From NCBI RefSeq assembly GCF_018623055.1, contig NZ_CP076019.1, positions 744,001 to 808,000 on the forward strand: a stretch of 64,000 bases of DNA, read 5' to 3'. Under the pieces are notes generated by a model. That model was given only the letters and a program-made list of their open reading frames with translations, was not told where the DNA came from and made no database searches. Positions 41,814 to 51,062 of this stretch are shown piece by piece. A program made the position numbers and the translations under genes. Position 1 is the first letter of the stretch. Each line of letters starts with the position of its first letter. Origin of the DNA: Halorubrum sp. 2020YC2 (GTDB lineage Archaea > Halobacteriota > Halobacteria > Halobacteriales > Haloferacaceae).

Positions 41814-42494
41814 ATGGTTCCGCCCCTCGCGCTCGACATCGACGGCACGCTGACGACGCCGACCGGCCGGATCGACCCGCGGGTCTTCGAGCTGTTGCCC
41901 GCGTGGGAGGCGCCGGTCGTGTTCGCCACCGGGAAGGCGTTCCCGTACCCGGTCGCGCTCGCCCACTTCCTCGGCCGCGAGGAGACGGTGATCGCGGAGA
42001 ACGGCGGCGTCGCGTACGCCGACGGCGAGACGACTATCGTGGGCGACCCGGACACGGCGCGGGCCGTCGTCGAGGCGTTCCGCGAGCGCGGCGGCGAGGT
42101 CGGCTGGGGCGACGGGGACACGGTGAACCGGTGGCGCGAGACGGAGGTCGCGCTCTCGCCCGACGCCGACGCGGCGCTCCTGCGCGAGGTCGCCGCTGCC
42201 GTCGACGGCGTGGAGGTCGTCGACACCGGCTACGCCTACCACGTCAAGTCGACGGGCGTGAGCAAGGGCCGGGCGCTCGGCGTCGTGGCCGACGCGCTCG
42301 GGCTCGACCCCGCCTCGTTCGTCGCGGTCGGCGACAGCGAGAACGACGTCTCGACGTTCGGCGTCGCCGGCGAGTCGTACGCGGTCGCCAACGCGGACGC
42401 CGCCGCGCGCGAGGCGGCCGGCGAGCTGATCGAGGAGGGGTTCATGGACGGGACGATTTCGGTGCTCGAACGGCTGCGCGAGCGCGCCGAGTAG
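41814..42494 (+). CDS. pgp: phosphoglycolate phosphatase (HAD superfamily, archaeal)
   Basis: 226 residues. HAD motif I LALDIDGTLTTPTGR, motif II VVFATGKAF, motif III lysine in YHVKSTGVSKGRALGVV and motif IV VAVGDSENDVSTFGVAG. It belongs to the Cof-like archaeal subgroup that hydrolyses 2-phosphoglycolate. The ATG at 41814 gives MVPPLALDID directly before motif I. Confidence 0.9.
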   Translation: MVPPLALDIDGTLTTPTGRIDPRVFELLPAWEAPVVFATGKAFPYPVALAHFLGREETVIAENGGVAYADGETTIVGDPDTARAVVEAFRERGGEVGWGDGDTVNRWRETEVALSPDADAALLREVAAAVDGVEVVDTGYAYHVKSTGVSKGRALGVVADALGLDPASFVAVGDSENDVSTFGVAGESYAVANADAAAREAAGELIEEGFMDGTISVLERLRERAE

Positions 42495-42517
42495 TCGGAG
42501 GCCTCCTTCCCCCTCTC

Positions 42518-42799
42518 TCACTCCCCGTACGGGTACCGCGCCGTCGACCCGCACTCCGTACAGCGGACGACCACGCGCCCGGGTCGCGTCCGGACGCGGC
42601 TCGTCTTCCCGGGCCGGAGGTAGACGGCGCAGTCGTCGCAGGCGCGTCTGGAGAGCTCAGAGGGGATCCCACAGCGGTTTCGCTCCGCGATACGGCGGGC
42701 GCGGGCGACGTACTCGCGGGCGCGGTCGCACTCGTCGTCGACGACCGCCTCGCGCGCGAGCGCGAACAGCCGCTCGATCCGCTCCGCCGGAATGCTCAT
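42518..42799 (-). CDS. rnp4: ribonuclease P protein component 4 (Rpp21/Rpr2)
   Basis: 93 residues. Helical N-terminus (AERIERLFALAREAVVDDECDRAREYVARARRIAERNRCGIPSELSRR) and a zinc ribbon made by RACDDCAVYLRPG and VVRCTECGSTARYPYG. With the catalytic RNA and other proteins it trims tRNA 5' ends. It converges with the phosphatase gene. Confidence 0.92.
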   Translation of the reverse strand: MSIPAERIERLFALAREAVVDDECDRAREYVARARRIAERNRCGIPSELSRRACDDCAVYLRPGKTSRVRTRPGRVVVRCTECGSTARYPYGE

Positions 42800-42941
42800 G
42801 TCACGGGAGGCGGCGCGCGGCGGCAAAGAGGTTGTTATCCGGGCCGGGCGCGGCCGCCTTCCGGACCGGTCGGACGTGCCGAACGCGACGCGGCGGGCGC
42901 GACCCGCACGCTTTTTTATCGGTCCGACCCAACCGAGCGGT

Positions 42942-43136
42942 ATGAAGGAATCCCTGATGGACGTGATCTGCTGTCCGCTCGACAAGGCGACCCTCGAACT
43001 CGACGTCGACGACGCGGACGACGAGGAGGTCCTCGCCGGGACGCTTACCTGTGCCGAGTGCGGCGAGACGTACCCGATAGAGGACGGGATTCCGAACCTC
43101 CTGCCGCCGGACATGCGCGAAGAGGCCGCGGCGTAG
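42942..43136 (+). CDS. Trm112-family methyltransferase activator-like protein
   Basis: 64 residues. MKESLMDVICCPLDKATLEL, then LTCAECGETYPIEDGIPNLLPPDMR. The zinc-ribbon-like CC...CxxC and the I-E-D-G-I-P-x-L-L-P motif are typical of Trm112, which activates methyltransferases acting on tRNA and release factors. TTTTTTATC upstream is a likely promoter. Confidence 0.88.
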   Translation: MKESLMDVICCPLDKATLELDVDDADDEEVLAGTLTCAECGETYPIEDGIPNLLPPDMREEAAA

Positions 43137-43237
43137 GACTCTCCGACGCGGACGGACCGCGGCGACGGGGGCGACACCCTCCCCGAAACCCCTCGCTCGT
43201 GTGAATCTTTTTTTAGTACGGGGTCGTGGTCTCGACC

Positions 43238-43819
43238 GTGCCGACACTCGACGTCGAACTGAACGGGGAGGCGGTCCACGACATCGACGCGCCGGACTCG
43301 TTCGCCGCGGACGGGCCGTTTCCGGTCGTGCTCGAGAACAGCGGGCGCTCGACGCACGTCCACCTCCACTTCGACGACGAACTCGACCGGGTGACCGCCG
43401 TCGACGAGGTGAACCACTTCGTCGCCGACGAGGCCACCCGGCACGTCCACGTCTCGACGGCCGCCGTCGACGAACCGGTCCGCGGGAAGCTGAAGGTCGT
43501 CACCGGCTACGGGTCGAACACGCGCTACGTCGACGTGCGGATCGACCCGTCGCCCGAGACCCCGGCGGAGCCGGTCGCCGTCGACGAGACCCTCTCTGCG
43601 CCCCCGGAGCGGAGTCCGGACCCCCCGCCGCGGCAGCGCGCGGTGAACGCGCTCGACCGCCTCGTCCGGCGCGGCGGGGTCGCGGGCGCCGCCTTCGGAC
43701 TGGTCGCGGTCGCCGCCGCGGTCGCGGTCGCGCTCGCCGTCGACAGCGCCCTCGTCTGGCTCGCCGTCGGCGTCGCGCTGACGGTCGCGCTCGGGGCGGC
43801 GCTGCTCGCGGCCGTCTGA
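43238..43819 (+). CDS. haloarchaeal protein with C-terminal membrane helices
   Basis: 193 residues from GTG at 43238 (VPTLDVELNGEAVHDIDAPDSFAADGPFPVVLENSG). A beta-rich N-terminal domain contains several His near a loop (STHVHLHFDD; RHVHVSTAAVDE). Two Ala/Val-rich helices close the protein. A T-rich TATA-like TTTTTTTAG (43208-43216) fits a leaderless start at 43238 better than at the GTG at 43226. It resembles the haloarchaeal DUF7524 group (number from memory). Confidence 0.7.
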   Translation: MPTLDVELNGEAVHDIDAPDSFAADGPFPVVLENSGRSTHVHLHFDDELDRVTAVDEVNHFVADEATRHVHVSTAAVDEPVRGKLKVVTGYGSNTRYVDVRIDPSPETPAEPVAVDETLSAPPERSPDPPPRQRAVNALDRLVRRGGVAGAAFGLVAVAAAVAVALAVDSALVWLAVGVALTVALGAALLAAV

Positions 43820-43908
43820 CGCCGCGGGGCGCGGTGACCCCCTGTCGGCTCCCCGGCGCGCCGCTCGGGATCCGCGCGCTTTTAAGCGTCCCACCGGAAC
43901 GAGAGGCC

Positions 43909-44097
43909 ATGAGCTTCGAGAAGGAAGACGAGGTCGTGCTCCACGACAAACACAGCGAGTACGACGGCGAGACGGGGACGATCACGCAGGTGATGGAGAC
44001 GATGTTCGGCGACGCGACGTACACGGTCAGCTTCGAGGACGGGCAGGAGACCGGCGTCCCCGAGGACGCGCTCGACGCCGTCGAGAGCGAGGAGTAA
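43909..44097 (+). CDS. DUF1918-like small beta protein
   Basis: 62 residues, MSFEKEDEVVLHDKHSEYDGETGTITQVM. A compact SH3-like fold is suggested (FGDATYTVSFEDGQETGVPEDALDAV). The family is found in bacteria and archaea with unknown role. It starts a short run with the following RNA-binding gene 21 nt away. Confidence 0.8.
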   Translation: MSFEKEDEVVLHDKHSEYDGETGTITQVMETMFGDATYTVSFEDGQETGVPEDALDAVESEE

Positions 44098-44118
44098 CGC
44101 CGCCCCCACCCGTATCGC

Positions 44119-44556
44119 ATGCCGAAAGTCCCCTTCCACTACGTCGACCTCCGGGCGTTCTCGTACGCCACAGAGGACGTGAAACGCGTCGAGCAGGCGC
44201 TGTACTCCCTGCTGCCCGAGGAGGTCGAACTCGACCGCGTCGAGAACGCCGGCCACCACGGGGACCGGATCGTCGTGCTCTCGGCCCGCGTCGAGCGCGC
44301 CGACGAGATGCGGCACGTGCTCGACCGGCTCTCCGAACTGGAGGACCTCGACCGGATCCTCGACGAACTCGACGAGCGGGTCGACGACAACTGCGCGCTG
44401 TTCCTCCGCCTCGACAAGCAGGCGGCGTTCGGCGGCGAAGTCCGGCTCGGCCCGGGGATCACCGTCCGCACGAAGGTCGAGGCCTACCCGGCGAAAAAGG
44501 AGAAGGCCGTCGAGAACGCGCGCGAGACGCTCTCCCGGCTGGCGGACGAGGACTGA
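44119..44556 (+). CDS. RNA-binding protein, DUF54 (exosome-associated family)
   Basis: 145 residues: PFHYVDLRAFSYATEDVKRVEQALYSLLPEEVELDRVENAGHHGDRIVVL, then DDNCALFLRLDKQAAFGGEVRLGPGITVRTKVEAYPAKKEK. The last segment is the family hallmark. Archaeal members have been annotated as exosome-linked RNA-binding proteins, but the biochemical role is not certain. Confidence 0.88.
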   Translation: MPKVPFHYVDLRAFSYATEDVKRVEQALYSLLPEEVELDRVENAGHHGDRIVVLSARVERADEMRHVLDRLSELEDLDRILDELDERVDDNCALFLRLDKQAAFGGEVRLGPGITVRTKVEAYPAKKEKAVENARETLSRLADED

Positions 44557-44681
44557 GCGCGCGACCCCGGGTGCGGTGGCGGTTCGACCGCCGACGGCCG
44601 CGCGAGGTCGCGCCCGCCCGGTGACGCACCCGCGCCGCACCGGCGGCGTGACTTTTTCACCCGGCCCGTCGATGTCCAGTC

Positions 44682-46121
44682 ATGAGCGATCCGTTCGTGG
44701 TCGTCGGCGCCGACGCGGCGGGGTTGAGCGCGGCCAGCAAGTTCCGGCGCGAGGCGCCCGACCGCGACGTCGTCGTCTTCGAGAAGGGGCGGTGGATCTC
44801 GTACGCCTACTGCGGGATGCCCTACTTCATCGCGGGCTACGTCGACCGCATGTCGGACCTCCTCTCGCTGTCACCGAGCGAGGTCGACGAGCGCGGGATC
44901 GACCTCCGGCGCGACAGCGAGGTGGTCGCGGTCGACCCCGACGCGAAGCGCGTCACGGTCGAGACGGCCGACGGCGACCGCTTCGAGCAGGCGTACGACG
45001 ACCTGCTCGTCGCCACCGGAGCGCGCGCGACGACCGGTCCCTTCGACGTGCGCGGCGTCGACGGCGCCTTCACGCTACACGACATGGACGCGGCGGCCGC
45101 CATCGACGCGTACGTCGCCGACCCGGACGCGTACGACCCCGACCGCGCCGACGTGAGCGCGGTCGACCGCGAGCGCGTCGAGCGCAACGCGGCCATGCCG
45201 GCGCCCCGGACCGTCGCGGTCGTCGGCGGGGGGTACGTCGGCGTCGAGGTCGCGGAGGCGCTCTCCGAGCGCGGGCTCTCGGTCCACGTGTTCCACCGGT
45301 CGGGACACCTCCTCTCGCCGTTCGGGGAGCCGGTCGGGAACCGGGTCCGGGAGGCGCTCGAAGCGGAGGGGGTGACCGTTCACACGGACACGCCGGTCGA
45401 GGCGCTCGTCGGTGACGACCGGATCGAAGCGATCGAGGTCGGGAGCGACGGGGACGCCGAGACGGTCCCCGTCGACATGGCGGTCGTCGGCGTCGGGATC
45501 CGGCCGAACACCGACCTCCTCGACGGCACCGGCGTCGACCTCGGGCCGGGGGGCGCGCTCCGCGTCGACGACCGCGGACGTACCAGCCTCCCGGACGTGT
45601 ACGCCGCGGGGGACTGCGCGACCGCGCGCCACGCGGTGACCGGCGAGCCGGACTGGACGCCGCTCGGCCTCACCGCGAACCGCGCCGGGCGGGCCGTCGG
45701 CGCGACGGTCGCGGGCGATCCGACCCCGGTAGGCGACATCGCGGGCACCGCGGCCGTCAAGGCGTTCGACACGGAGGCCGCCCGCGTCGGAATCGTGGAC
45801 CCCGAGGAGGCGGACGCGGCCGGCTTCGACCCGGTCAGCGAGACGGTGACCGCCGGCTCCCGCTCCGGCTACTACCCGGGCGCGGCCGAGACGGACGTGA
45901 CGCTCGTGGCCGACCGCGACACGGGACGCCTGCTCGGCGGGAGCGTCGTCGGCACCGACCGCGCGGCGATCCGGATCGACACGCTCGCGACCGCGATCGA
46001 GGCGGACATGACGGTGCCCGAGGTCGAGCGGCTGGACCTCGCGTACGCGCCGCCGTTCAGCCCGGTGTGGGACCCGATACTCGTCGCCGCGAAGGTGCTG
46101 AACGGAACGCTCGACGACTGA
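44682..46121 (+). CDS. FAD/NAD-dependent pyridine nucleotide-disulfide reductase (CoA-disulfide reductase/NADH oxidase type)
   Basis: 479 residues. The first FAD fold is VVVGADAAGLSAASKFRREAPDRDVVVFEKG, with a possible redox cysteine in ISYAYCGMPYFIAGYV. The NAD fold is VAVVGGGYVGVEVAEALSERGLSVHVFHRS, then VYAAGDCATARHAV and a dimerisation domain. The single active Cys in SxxxCGxP is the mark of CoA-disulfide reductases and NADH oxidases. Haloarchaea use gamma-glutamylcysteine and CoA thiols, so a thiol-recycling role is plausible. Confidence 0.85.
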   Translation: MSDPFVVVGADAAGLSAASKFRREAPDRDVVVFEKGRWISYAYCGMPYFIAGYVDRMSDLLSLSPSEVDERGIDLRRDSEVVAVDPDAKRVTVETADGDRFEQAYDDLLVATGARATTGPFDVRGVDGAFTLHDMDAAAAIDAYVADPDAYDPDRADVSAVDRERVERNAAMPAPRTVAVVGGGYVGVEVAEALSERGLSVHVFHRSGHLLSPFGEPVGNRVREALEAEGVTVHTDTPVEALVGDDRIEAIEVGSDGDAETVPVDMAVVGVGIRPNTDLLDGTGVDLGPGGALRVDDRGRTSLPDVYAAGDCATARHAVTGEPDWTPLGLTANRAGRAVGATVAGDPTPVGDIAGTAAVKAFDTEAARVGIVDPEEADAAGFDPVSETVTAGSRSGYYPGAAETDVTLVADRDTGRLLGGSVVGTDRAAIRIDTLATAIEADMTVPEVERLDLAYAPPFSPVWDPILVAAKVLNGTLDD

Positions 46122-46141
46122 CGAGCGTGACTCGTGCGGGG

Positions 46142-46612
46142 CTACCGCGACGCCGCGACCCGCCTGAGAAGGGAACCGACGACGGCCGAGGCGGCGCCGA
46201 CCGCGACCGCCACCGCGACGGCGAGCGCGAGCGGCGCGGTGACGGCGGAGAGGCTCGGGCCGCCGGCCGCGAGGGGGAGGACGTACGGCTCCGGTCCGAC
46301 CGCGCGGAGCAGAGTTCCCGCGAAGGGGCCGTACGCGAGCAGCACCGCCGGGAGCGCGCCGCCGCCCGTCGCGACGAACGCGAGCGCGCCGAGCGCCGTC
46401 ACCGCGGCGAGGGCGCCCGCGGTCCCCGCGGCGCCGACCCCGAGCGCGGCCGTCGCGTCGAAGGCGACGTACGACAGCGCGAGTCCGACCGCGCTCCAGA
46501 CCGCTGCGCGCTCGAACCCCGTCTCGCCCAAGAGGATCCGCCGAAGCGCCGCGACGCCGGAGTCGGGCGCCGCGGACCCGCCCGCGTCGCCCTCCGTCTC
46601 GCCGCCCGTCAT
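46142..46612 (-). CDS. hypothetical multi-pass membrane protein
   Basis: 156 residues. After an acidic N-terminus come four to five Ala/Val/Gly-rich helices (AVWSAVGLALSYVAFDATAALGVG; ALAAVTALGALAFVATGGGALPAVLLAYGPFAG; SAVTAPLALAVAVAVAVGAASAVVGSLLRRV). No functional motif. Its start overlaps the end of coaD, so the two are cotranscribed. Confidence 0.7.
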   Translation of the reverse strand: MTGGETEGDAGGSAAPDSGVAALRRILLGETGFERAAVWSAVGLALSYVAFDATAALGVGAAGTAGALAAVTALGALAFVATGGGALPAVLLAYGPFAGTLLRAVGPEPYVLPLAAGGPSLSAVTAPLALAVAVAVAVGAASAVVGSLLRRVAASR

Positions 46613-47103
46613 TCCGGTCGCGTCGCGCCCCGGCCCTCGCGGTCGGGGGTGAGGTTGCCGTGTTCGTCAATCTCGCCCGCGACGATTCGCGTCGAGGAAA
46701 TGCGTTCGCCGTCATCGGCCGCCACGTGGTCGACGACGACGAGTTCGAGGGGGTCGCGGCCGCGTTCGGCGCGGATCTCGTTGATGCGTTCGCCGCCCGC
46801 CTCCGTCTCCGGCGAGACGATCAGCGCGTCGAACTCCGGCTCGACCGCGATGCCGGTCGGCTCCGTCAGCTCCCGGATCTCGTACTCGCGCCCGTGGCTG
46901 TCGGCCAGCGGGGCGAGTTCTGCCTCCAGGTCGCGCTCGCGCCGTTCGTAGGGGCGGACGTACCGCTCGACGTGTCGGGTCTCCGGCGCCAGATCGTCGG
47001 CGGTGAGTCCGACGGTGACGTCACCCAGCTCGAACGCCCGCTCGAACAGCTTGCGGTGGCCGTCGTGAACGGGGTCGAACGTACCTCCCAGCGCGACGTT
47101 CAT
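46609..47103 (-). CDS. coaD: phosphopantetheine adenylyltransferase (archaeal)
   Basis: 164 residues. Nucleotidyltransferase motifs: MNVALGGTFDPVHDGHRKLFERAFELGDVTVGLTADD (T/HxGH as HDGH) and GERISSTRIVAGEID (ISSTR). It makes dephospho-CoA from ATP and 4'-phosphopantetheine. The C-terminal basic tail (DREGRGATRPE) is specific to this gene. Confidence 0.92.
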   Translation of the reverse strand: MNVALGGTFDPVHDGHRKLFERAFELGDVTVGLTADDLAPETRHVERYVRPYERRERDLEAELAPLADSHGREYEIRELTEPTGIAVEPEFDALIVSPETEAGGERINEIRAERGRDPLELVVVDHVAADDGERISSTRIVAGEIDEHGNLTPDREGRGATRPE

Positions 47104-47179
47104 GCCTCTCCGTTGCGCGGGTCGAACTTAAAACGTCCCGAACCGCGGTCGAGCCGACGCCGGACCGTACCGGGACGGC

Positions 47180-47800
47180 TCAGTTCCCGGATCCGGAGTC
47201 GGCCGCCACGTCGGCCTCGTCCTCGTCGTCCGCGCCGCCCCCGTTCTCCTCGTCCACGCCGGTCTCTCCGTCCGCGCCGACGTCTCCGTCCCCGTCGCCG
47301 TCGACGGATATCTGGACCGGCTCGGCGTCGCCGTCGGGCGACTCTCCGCCGAGCCGTCGGTCGAGGTTGAAGACGGCGTTCAGCTCCGCCTGAACGTCAC
47401 CGACGACCCCGCGGACCAGGTCGCTCGGCGCGATGGCCTCGTACTCGTAGGGGTTGTTGCCCGCCCCCTCGGCCTTCCGCTTGCCGCGCTCGACGGTGCC
47501 CTCGTCGTGGAGTTCGGCGAGCGCCTCGCGGACGGTGCTGGGGTAGAGTCCGGTGCCGTCTGCGACCTCGTCGCTCGTACTCTGTGGGTTGTCTCGGAGG
47601 TAGACGTATATCCGGGCGCGGGTCTCCGTGTCGAGGACCCACGCGAGCAGGTCGACGACGTTGTCGTCGAACCCCTTCACCGCCCGGTCGGCGCCCTCCC
47701 CGAGCCGCTGTTTCGTCTTTCGAAGCTCCTCGCGGGTCCGCTCCGTCGGGGACTCCTCCGGGTCGTCCGCCGGGTCGGAAGGCGAATCGTCCGTGGTCAT
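47180..47800 (-). CDS. winged-helix transcription regulator
   Basis: 206 residues. An N-terminal charged helix (TERTREELRKTKQRLGEGADRAVKGFDDNVVDLLAWVLD) precedes a winged helix (TRARIYVYLRDNPQSTSDEVADGTGLYPSTVREALAELHDEGTVERGKRKAEGAGNNPYEYEAI). A very acidic tail rich in Asp/Gly/Glu ends the protein. It is a common haloarchaeal type; the target is unknown. It lies between coaD and gshA on the same strand but has its own upstream region. Confidence 0.82.
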   Translation of the reverse strand: MTTDDSPSDPADDPEESPTERTREELRKTKQRLGEGADRAVKGFDDNVVDLLAWVLDTETRARIYVYLRDNPQSTSDEVADGTGLYPSTVREALAELHDEGTVERGKRKAEGAGNNPYEYEAIAPSDLVRGVVGDVQAELNAVFNLDRRLGGESPDGDAEPVQISVDGDGDGDVGADGETGVDEENGGGADDEDEADVAADSGSGN

Positions 47801-47902
47801 GACAGAGAGTGGGGGCTACGCGGGCAAAAGGGTTTCTCGTCGCTTTCGTTCCGACGAAACGCATCCGGCGCGGCCGGTCGACCCCGAGGCATTCGGCGGC
47901 TC

Positions 47903-48982
47903 TCAGGCCCGCACGAGGAGGTCCTCGCACAGGGCGTCGACGCCGGACGCCTCGCGGAGCCGGCGCTGGCGCGCGGCGCCGCTCTCCGCCTCGTACACCT
48001 CGCGGATCCCGTCGATTCCGAGCCGGTCGCACTCGGACGCGACGATCTCGCCCAGCGGGGTCGTCCCCTCGCCGTCTCGGTCGACGAACGCGGCGTCGTG
48101 GCCGCGGCGGATCGCGCGCCACTTGTTCTCGTCGAGGAGCTCGCGGCGCAGCGACGGGGGCGACTCGCCGTCCTCGTAGCGCGCCGCGTAGTCGACGACC
48201 AGCGCGCGGACGTACTCGGCCAAGGCGAGCGTGACCTCGGGGTCGCGCTGCGCGTCGGGGGCGCGCACCTCCACGGTGCCGTGGCCGGTGTGCGGGCGCA
48301 CGTCGAACCACAGCTCGCCGCGGTCCGCGATGGAGTCCGTCTCGACCATCCGGCGCTCGTACCGCTGGAACGCGTCGAAGTCGTCGAACGCGGAGGGAAT
48401 CCCGGTGTTCGGGAGGTTCTCGAACACCTTCGCGCGGGCCGAGGCCAGCCCGGTGTCGAACCCGTTCCAGAACGGGGAGTTCGCAGAGAGGGCGAGCAGG
48501 ACCGGACAGTGCCACCGCAGGCGGTTCGCGACCCAGACGGCCTTGTCCGCGTCGTCGACGCCGACGTGGACGTGGAGGCCCGCCGTCGTGTTCCGGTGTT
48601 GGGGGTACCGTATCCGGTCCAACTGGGCCTGATACCGGGGTTTCTGGACGTGGTCGAGCTCGCGCCACTTCGCCGTCGGGTGGAGTCCGGCGGCCGCGAT
48701 CTGATACCCGTCGGCGGCGGCGTGGTCGACGAGCGCCTCCCGGACCGTTTCGAGCGCGTCCGCGGCGTTCGCCGGGTCCTCGATCAGTTCCGTCTGCGCC
48801 TCTATCGTGCACTCGAACAGCTCGTGGTCGAACCCCTCCGGCACGGCCGCGGGCGGGTCGCGGCCGTACACGAGGTCGTCAGTTCCGGACGTGGGGCGGC
48901 CTTCGGCATCGACGATATAGAACTCCTCTTCGATGCCGAGCGTCCCCATCCGGGAGAACGCGTCCCGCGAACCGAGTTCCAT
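47903..48982 (-). CDS. gshA: glutamate-cysteine ligase
   Basis: 359 residues, GCS2 family. [89 protein letters not shown] and [19 protein letters not shown] are all family signatures. Haloarchaea use it to make gamma-glutamylcysteine, their main low-molecular-weight thiol. A TATA-like ATATAAG on the minus strand (49008-49014) is spaced for a leaderless start at 48982. Confidence 0.94.
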   Translation of the reverse strand: MELGSRDAFSRMGTLGIEEEFYIVDAEGRPTSGTDDLVYGRDPPAAVPEGFDHELFECTIEAQTELIEDPANAADALETVREALVDHAAADGYQIAAAGLHPTAKWRELDHVQKPRYQAQLDRIRYPQHRNTTAGLHVHVGVDDADKAVWVANRLRWHCPVLLALSANSPFWNGFDTGLASARAKVFENLPNTGIPSAFDDFDAFQRYERRMVETDSIADRGELWFDVRPHTGHGTVEVRAPDAQRDPEVTLALAEYVRALVVDYAARYEDGESPPSLRRELLDENKWRAIRRGHDAAFVDRDGEGTTPLGEIVASECDRLGIDGIREVYEAESGAARQRRLREASGVDALCEDLLVRA

Positions 48983-49085
48983 TACGCCTCCGTTCCGCCC
49001 GCGCGGTCTTATATGAATTGAAACCCGAAACGGAGCGCTAGTGTCGGGAACGGCTATTTAAATGGACTGCGCGACTGACCCGTTT

Positions 49086-49438
49086 GCTTATAACTGGCGG
49101 GCGGTCGCGGTGGCGCGTGCCTGCGAGCGCCCGGAGGGCGCGAGTCGCACGCGCGAGGGAGTCGCGAACGAAGTGAGCGTCGAGGCTGGGGAGGCGCGAG
49201 GTGCGGTCGCGGTGCGGGATGGGATTTAAAGGGGCAGCCGTGAGGACTCGATGCGCTCGCTGTCGTTCGAGACGCCGAAGGCGTCTCGTGATGACGAGAG
49301 AGCTTTGCTCTCTCGAACCACGGTCCTCAGTCGCTCGCTCCGCTCGCTCCCTGCGGTCCTTGCGTCGCGCGTCTTCGTCCTCACGGCTGGGGCTTTGGAG
49401 GTGTTCTCCAGTGATCCGCAGTCTGTCAGTTATAAATG
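49086..49438 (+). repeat. dispersed structured repeat element, copy 2 (candidate ncRNA)
   Basis: It shares with copy 1 the TATA-like opening (CTTATAA), GTGGCGCGTGCC, the stems GCGCGTGC/GCACGCGC (49113-49120 with 49147-49154) and GCGCCC/GGGCGC, the core GGCTGGGGAGGCGCGAGGTGC and AAAGGGGCAG, and the end GGCTGGGGCTTTGGAGGTGTTC to TTATAAATGAG. The closing stem is AGCCGTGAGGAC (49236-49247) with GTCCTCACGGCT (49377-49388), 12 perfect pairs. Its variable middle has different hairpins (GAGACGCC-GAA-GGCGTCTC; GAGAGAG-CTTTG-CTCTCTC). It explains most of the gap 48983-49576; the last 135 nt hold nothing I can name. Confidence 0.75.
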
Positions 49439-49576
49439 AGCGGTAGCAACGCCGACGCTCTCCGTTACAAAATCGAGCACGGAACGCGAATCAACGACAC
49501 CGCGCTTCACGTCTCGAAAACGAGTCGGCGGCGCGCTCTCACGCGCTCCGTTCCCCTCGCCCGACACGGTCCCCGC

Positions 49577-50131
49577 TTAGCCGAGGACGTACCGGAGCGC
49601 CGGGAACTTCTCCACGAGCGCCTGCCCGCCGACCTCGATCCGCTCGATGTAGGCGTCCAGTCCGAGGACGCGGCCCGCGCCGAACGCGGCGACCGTGAGG
49701 AACACCATCGCGTACACCAGCGTCGAGTCGAACAGCGCGAGCGCCTCGCCGCTCCACCCGCCGAGGTAGAACAGCATCATCTGCATCGCGCCGCCGAGCG
49801 CGGCGAGGCGGACGAACGCGCCGGCGATGAGCGCGAGACCGATGAGCACCTGCGTCACCGGGACGACGACGTTGACGAACTCCATCAGCGCCGCGTTCGA
49901 CGCCATGGCGGCGTACAGCCCGCTGACCGGACTCGCGGCGTCGACGTTCGCGAGGTAGCCCGCGGCGTCGAACGGCCACTCCGAGACCTTACCGAGGCCG
50001 GCGAACAGGATCATCCCGCCGATGGTCGCCCGGAGCAGGACGATGAACAGCGCCGACAGCGAGTGCGCCTTCCCCAGTAGCGTGACGCCGCCGAACTCTC
50101 CGCCGAACTCGTTCGTGGTTTTGGTGGACAT
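49577..50131 (-). CDS. DoxX-family membrane protein
   Basis: 184 residues with four hydrophobic helices: ALFIVLLRATIGGMILFAGLGKVSEWPFD, the core FVNVVVPVTQVLIGLALIAGAFVRLAALGGAMQMMLFYLGGW, and TLVYAMVFLTVAAFGAGRVLGLDAYIER. This matches the DoxX fold, related to thiosulfate:quinone oxidoreductase subunits; the function in haloarchaea is unclear. The ATG at 50131 (MSTKTTNEFGGEFG) was preferred to an upstream one. Confidence 0.88.
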   Translation of the reverse strand: MSTKTTNEFGGEFGGVTLLGKAHSLSALFIVLLRATIGGMILFAGLGKVSEWPFDAAGYLANVDAASPVSGLYAAMASNAALMEFVNVVVPVTQVLIGLALIAGAFVRLAALGGAMQMMLFYLGGWSGEALALFDSTLVYAMVFLTVAAFGAGRVLGLDAYIERIEVGGQALVEKFPALRYVLG

Positions 50132-50284
50132 AGTGTCTCTCCTCACTTGCGGATACGCCGGAGACCCGTATAAACCGAGCAGCGAGTTCCCCCCCGCCGG
50201 GACGGATTCGGCCGGTCCCCCGCATCTGTGGGGTTTTTAAATACTACCCGCCGAACGTCATCGGTTTCTTGCCGTTTCCGCCCG

Positions 50285-50968
50285 CTACCACGCCTCGCCG
50301 CTCGCGAGGTCCACGTCGCCGTCCCCCTTCTCCGAGGGGCAGACGGAAGCGAGGACGCAGTCGGCGCAGTCGGGACTGATCGCGGTGCACGTCGCGCGGC
50401 CGTGGTCGATCATGAGGTGGGTGAACTGCTGCCAGTCGCTCTCGGGGACGACGTCGAGGAGGTCCTGCTCTATCGCCTCGGGGCGCTCCTCCTCCGTGAT
50501 CCCCAGCCGGCGCGTGAGCCGCTGGACGTGGGTGTCGACGACGATACCCTCCACCACGTCGTGACCGTGCTGGAGGACGACGTTGGCGGTCTTCCGGCCC
50601 ACGCCGGCGAGATCCGTCAGCTCCGACATCGTGTCCGGCACCTCGCCGTCGTGCTTCTCCGCGATGTCCGCGCACGCCGAGCGGATGTACTTCGCCTTGT
50701 TGTTGTAGTAGGTGATCGAGTCGATCGCCTCCGCCATCTCCTCTTGGGGAGCGTTCGCGTACTCCTCGGGCGTCTCGTACGTCTCGAACAGGTCGGCGCA
50801 CACCTTGTTCACGCGCTCGTCCGTACACTGCGCCGAGAGGATCACGGCGATGAGCAGCTCCAGCCGGTTCGAGTAGTTGAGCGAGATGGTCGAGTCGGGG
50901 TACTCCTCGTAGAGCCGGTCTACGACCTCAGCGACCTGCTCGTCCCGCGAGTCGAGTGGCGTTCCCAT
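50285..50968 (-). CDS. nth: endonuclease III
   Basis: 227 residues. Helix-hairpin-helix ELTDLAGVGRKTANVVLQHG with the catalytic Lys (GRKTA) and the catalytic Asp in IVVDTHVQRLTRRLG. The [4Fe-4S] ligands fit C-X6-C-X2-C-X5-C (CTAISPDCADCVLASVC). It excises oxidised pyrimidines and nicks the strand in base excision repair. Confidence 0.96.
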   Translation of the reverse strand: MGTPLDSRDEQVAEVVDRLYEEYPDSTISLNYSNRLELLIAVILSAQCTDERVNKVCADLFETYETPEEYANAPQEEMAEAIDSITYYNNKAKYIRSACADIAEKHDGEVPDTMSELTDLAGVGRKTANVVLQHGHDVVEGIVVDTHVQRLTRRLGITEEERPEAIEQDLLDVVPESDWQQFTHLMIDHGRATCTAISPDCADCVLASVCPSEKGDGDVDLASGEAW

Positions 50969-51062
50969 ATCGATCCCCTCCGCGCGGGCAACATTGAACG
51001 ATCCGACTGCGGTGCTTCAGCCGAGTAGTAAGACAGTTACCACGCGCCGCGTTTGAGGGCGT

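Noticed and set aside
49436-50080. 214-codon frame opposite DoxX
   Set aside because: Only its first 45 codons lie outside the DoxX gene and no similarity or coupling supports it.
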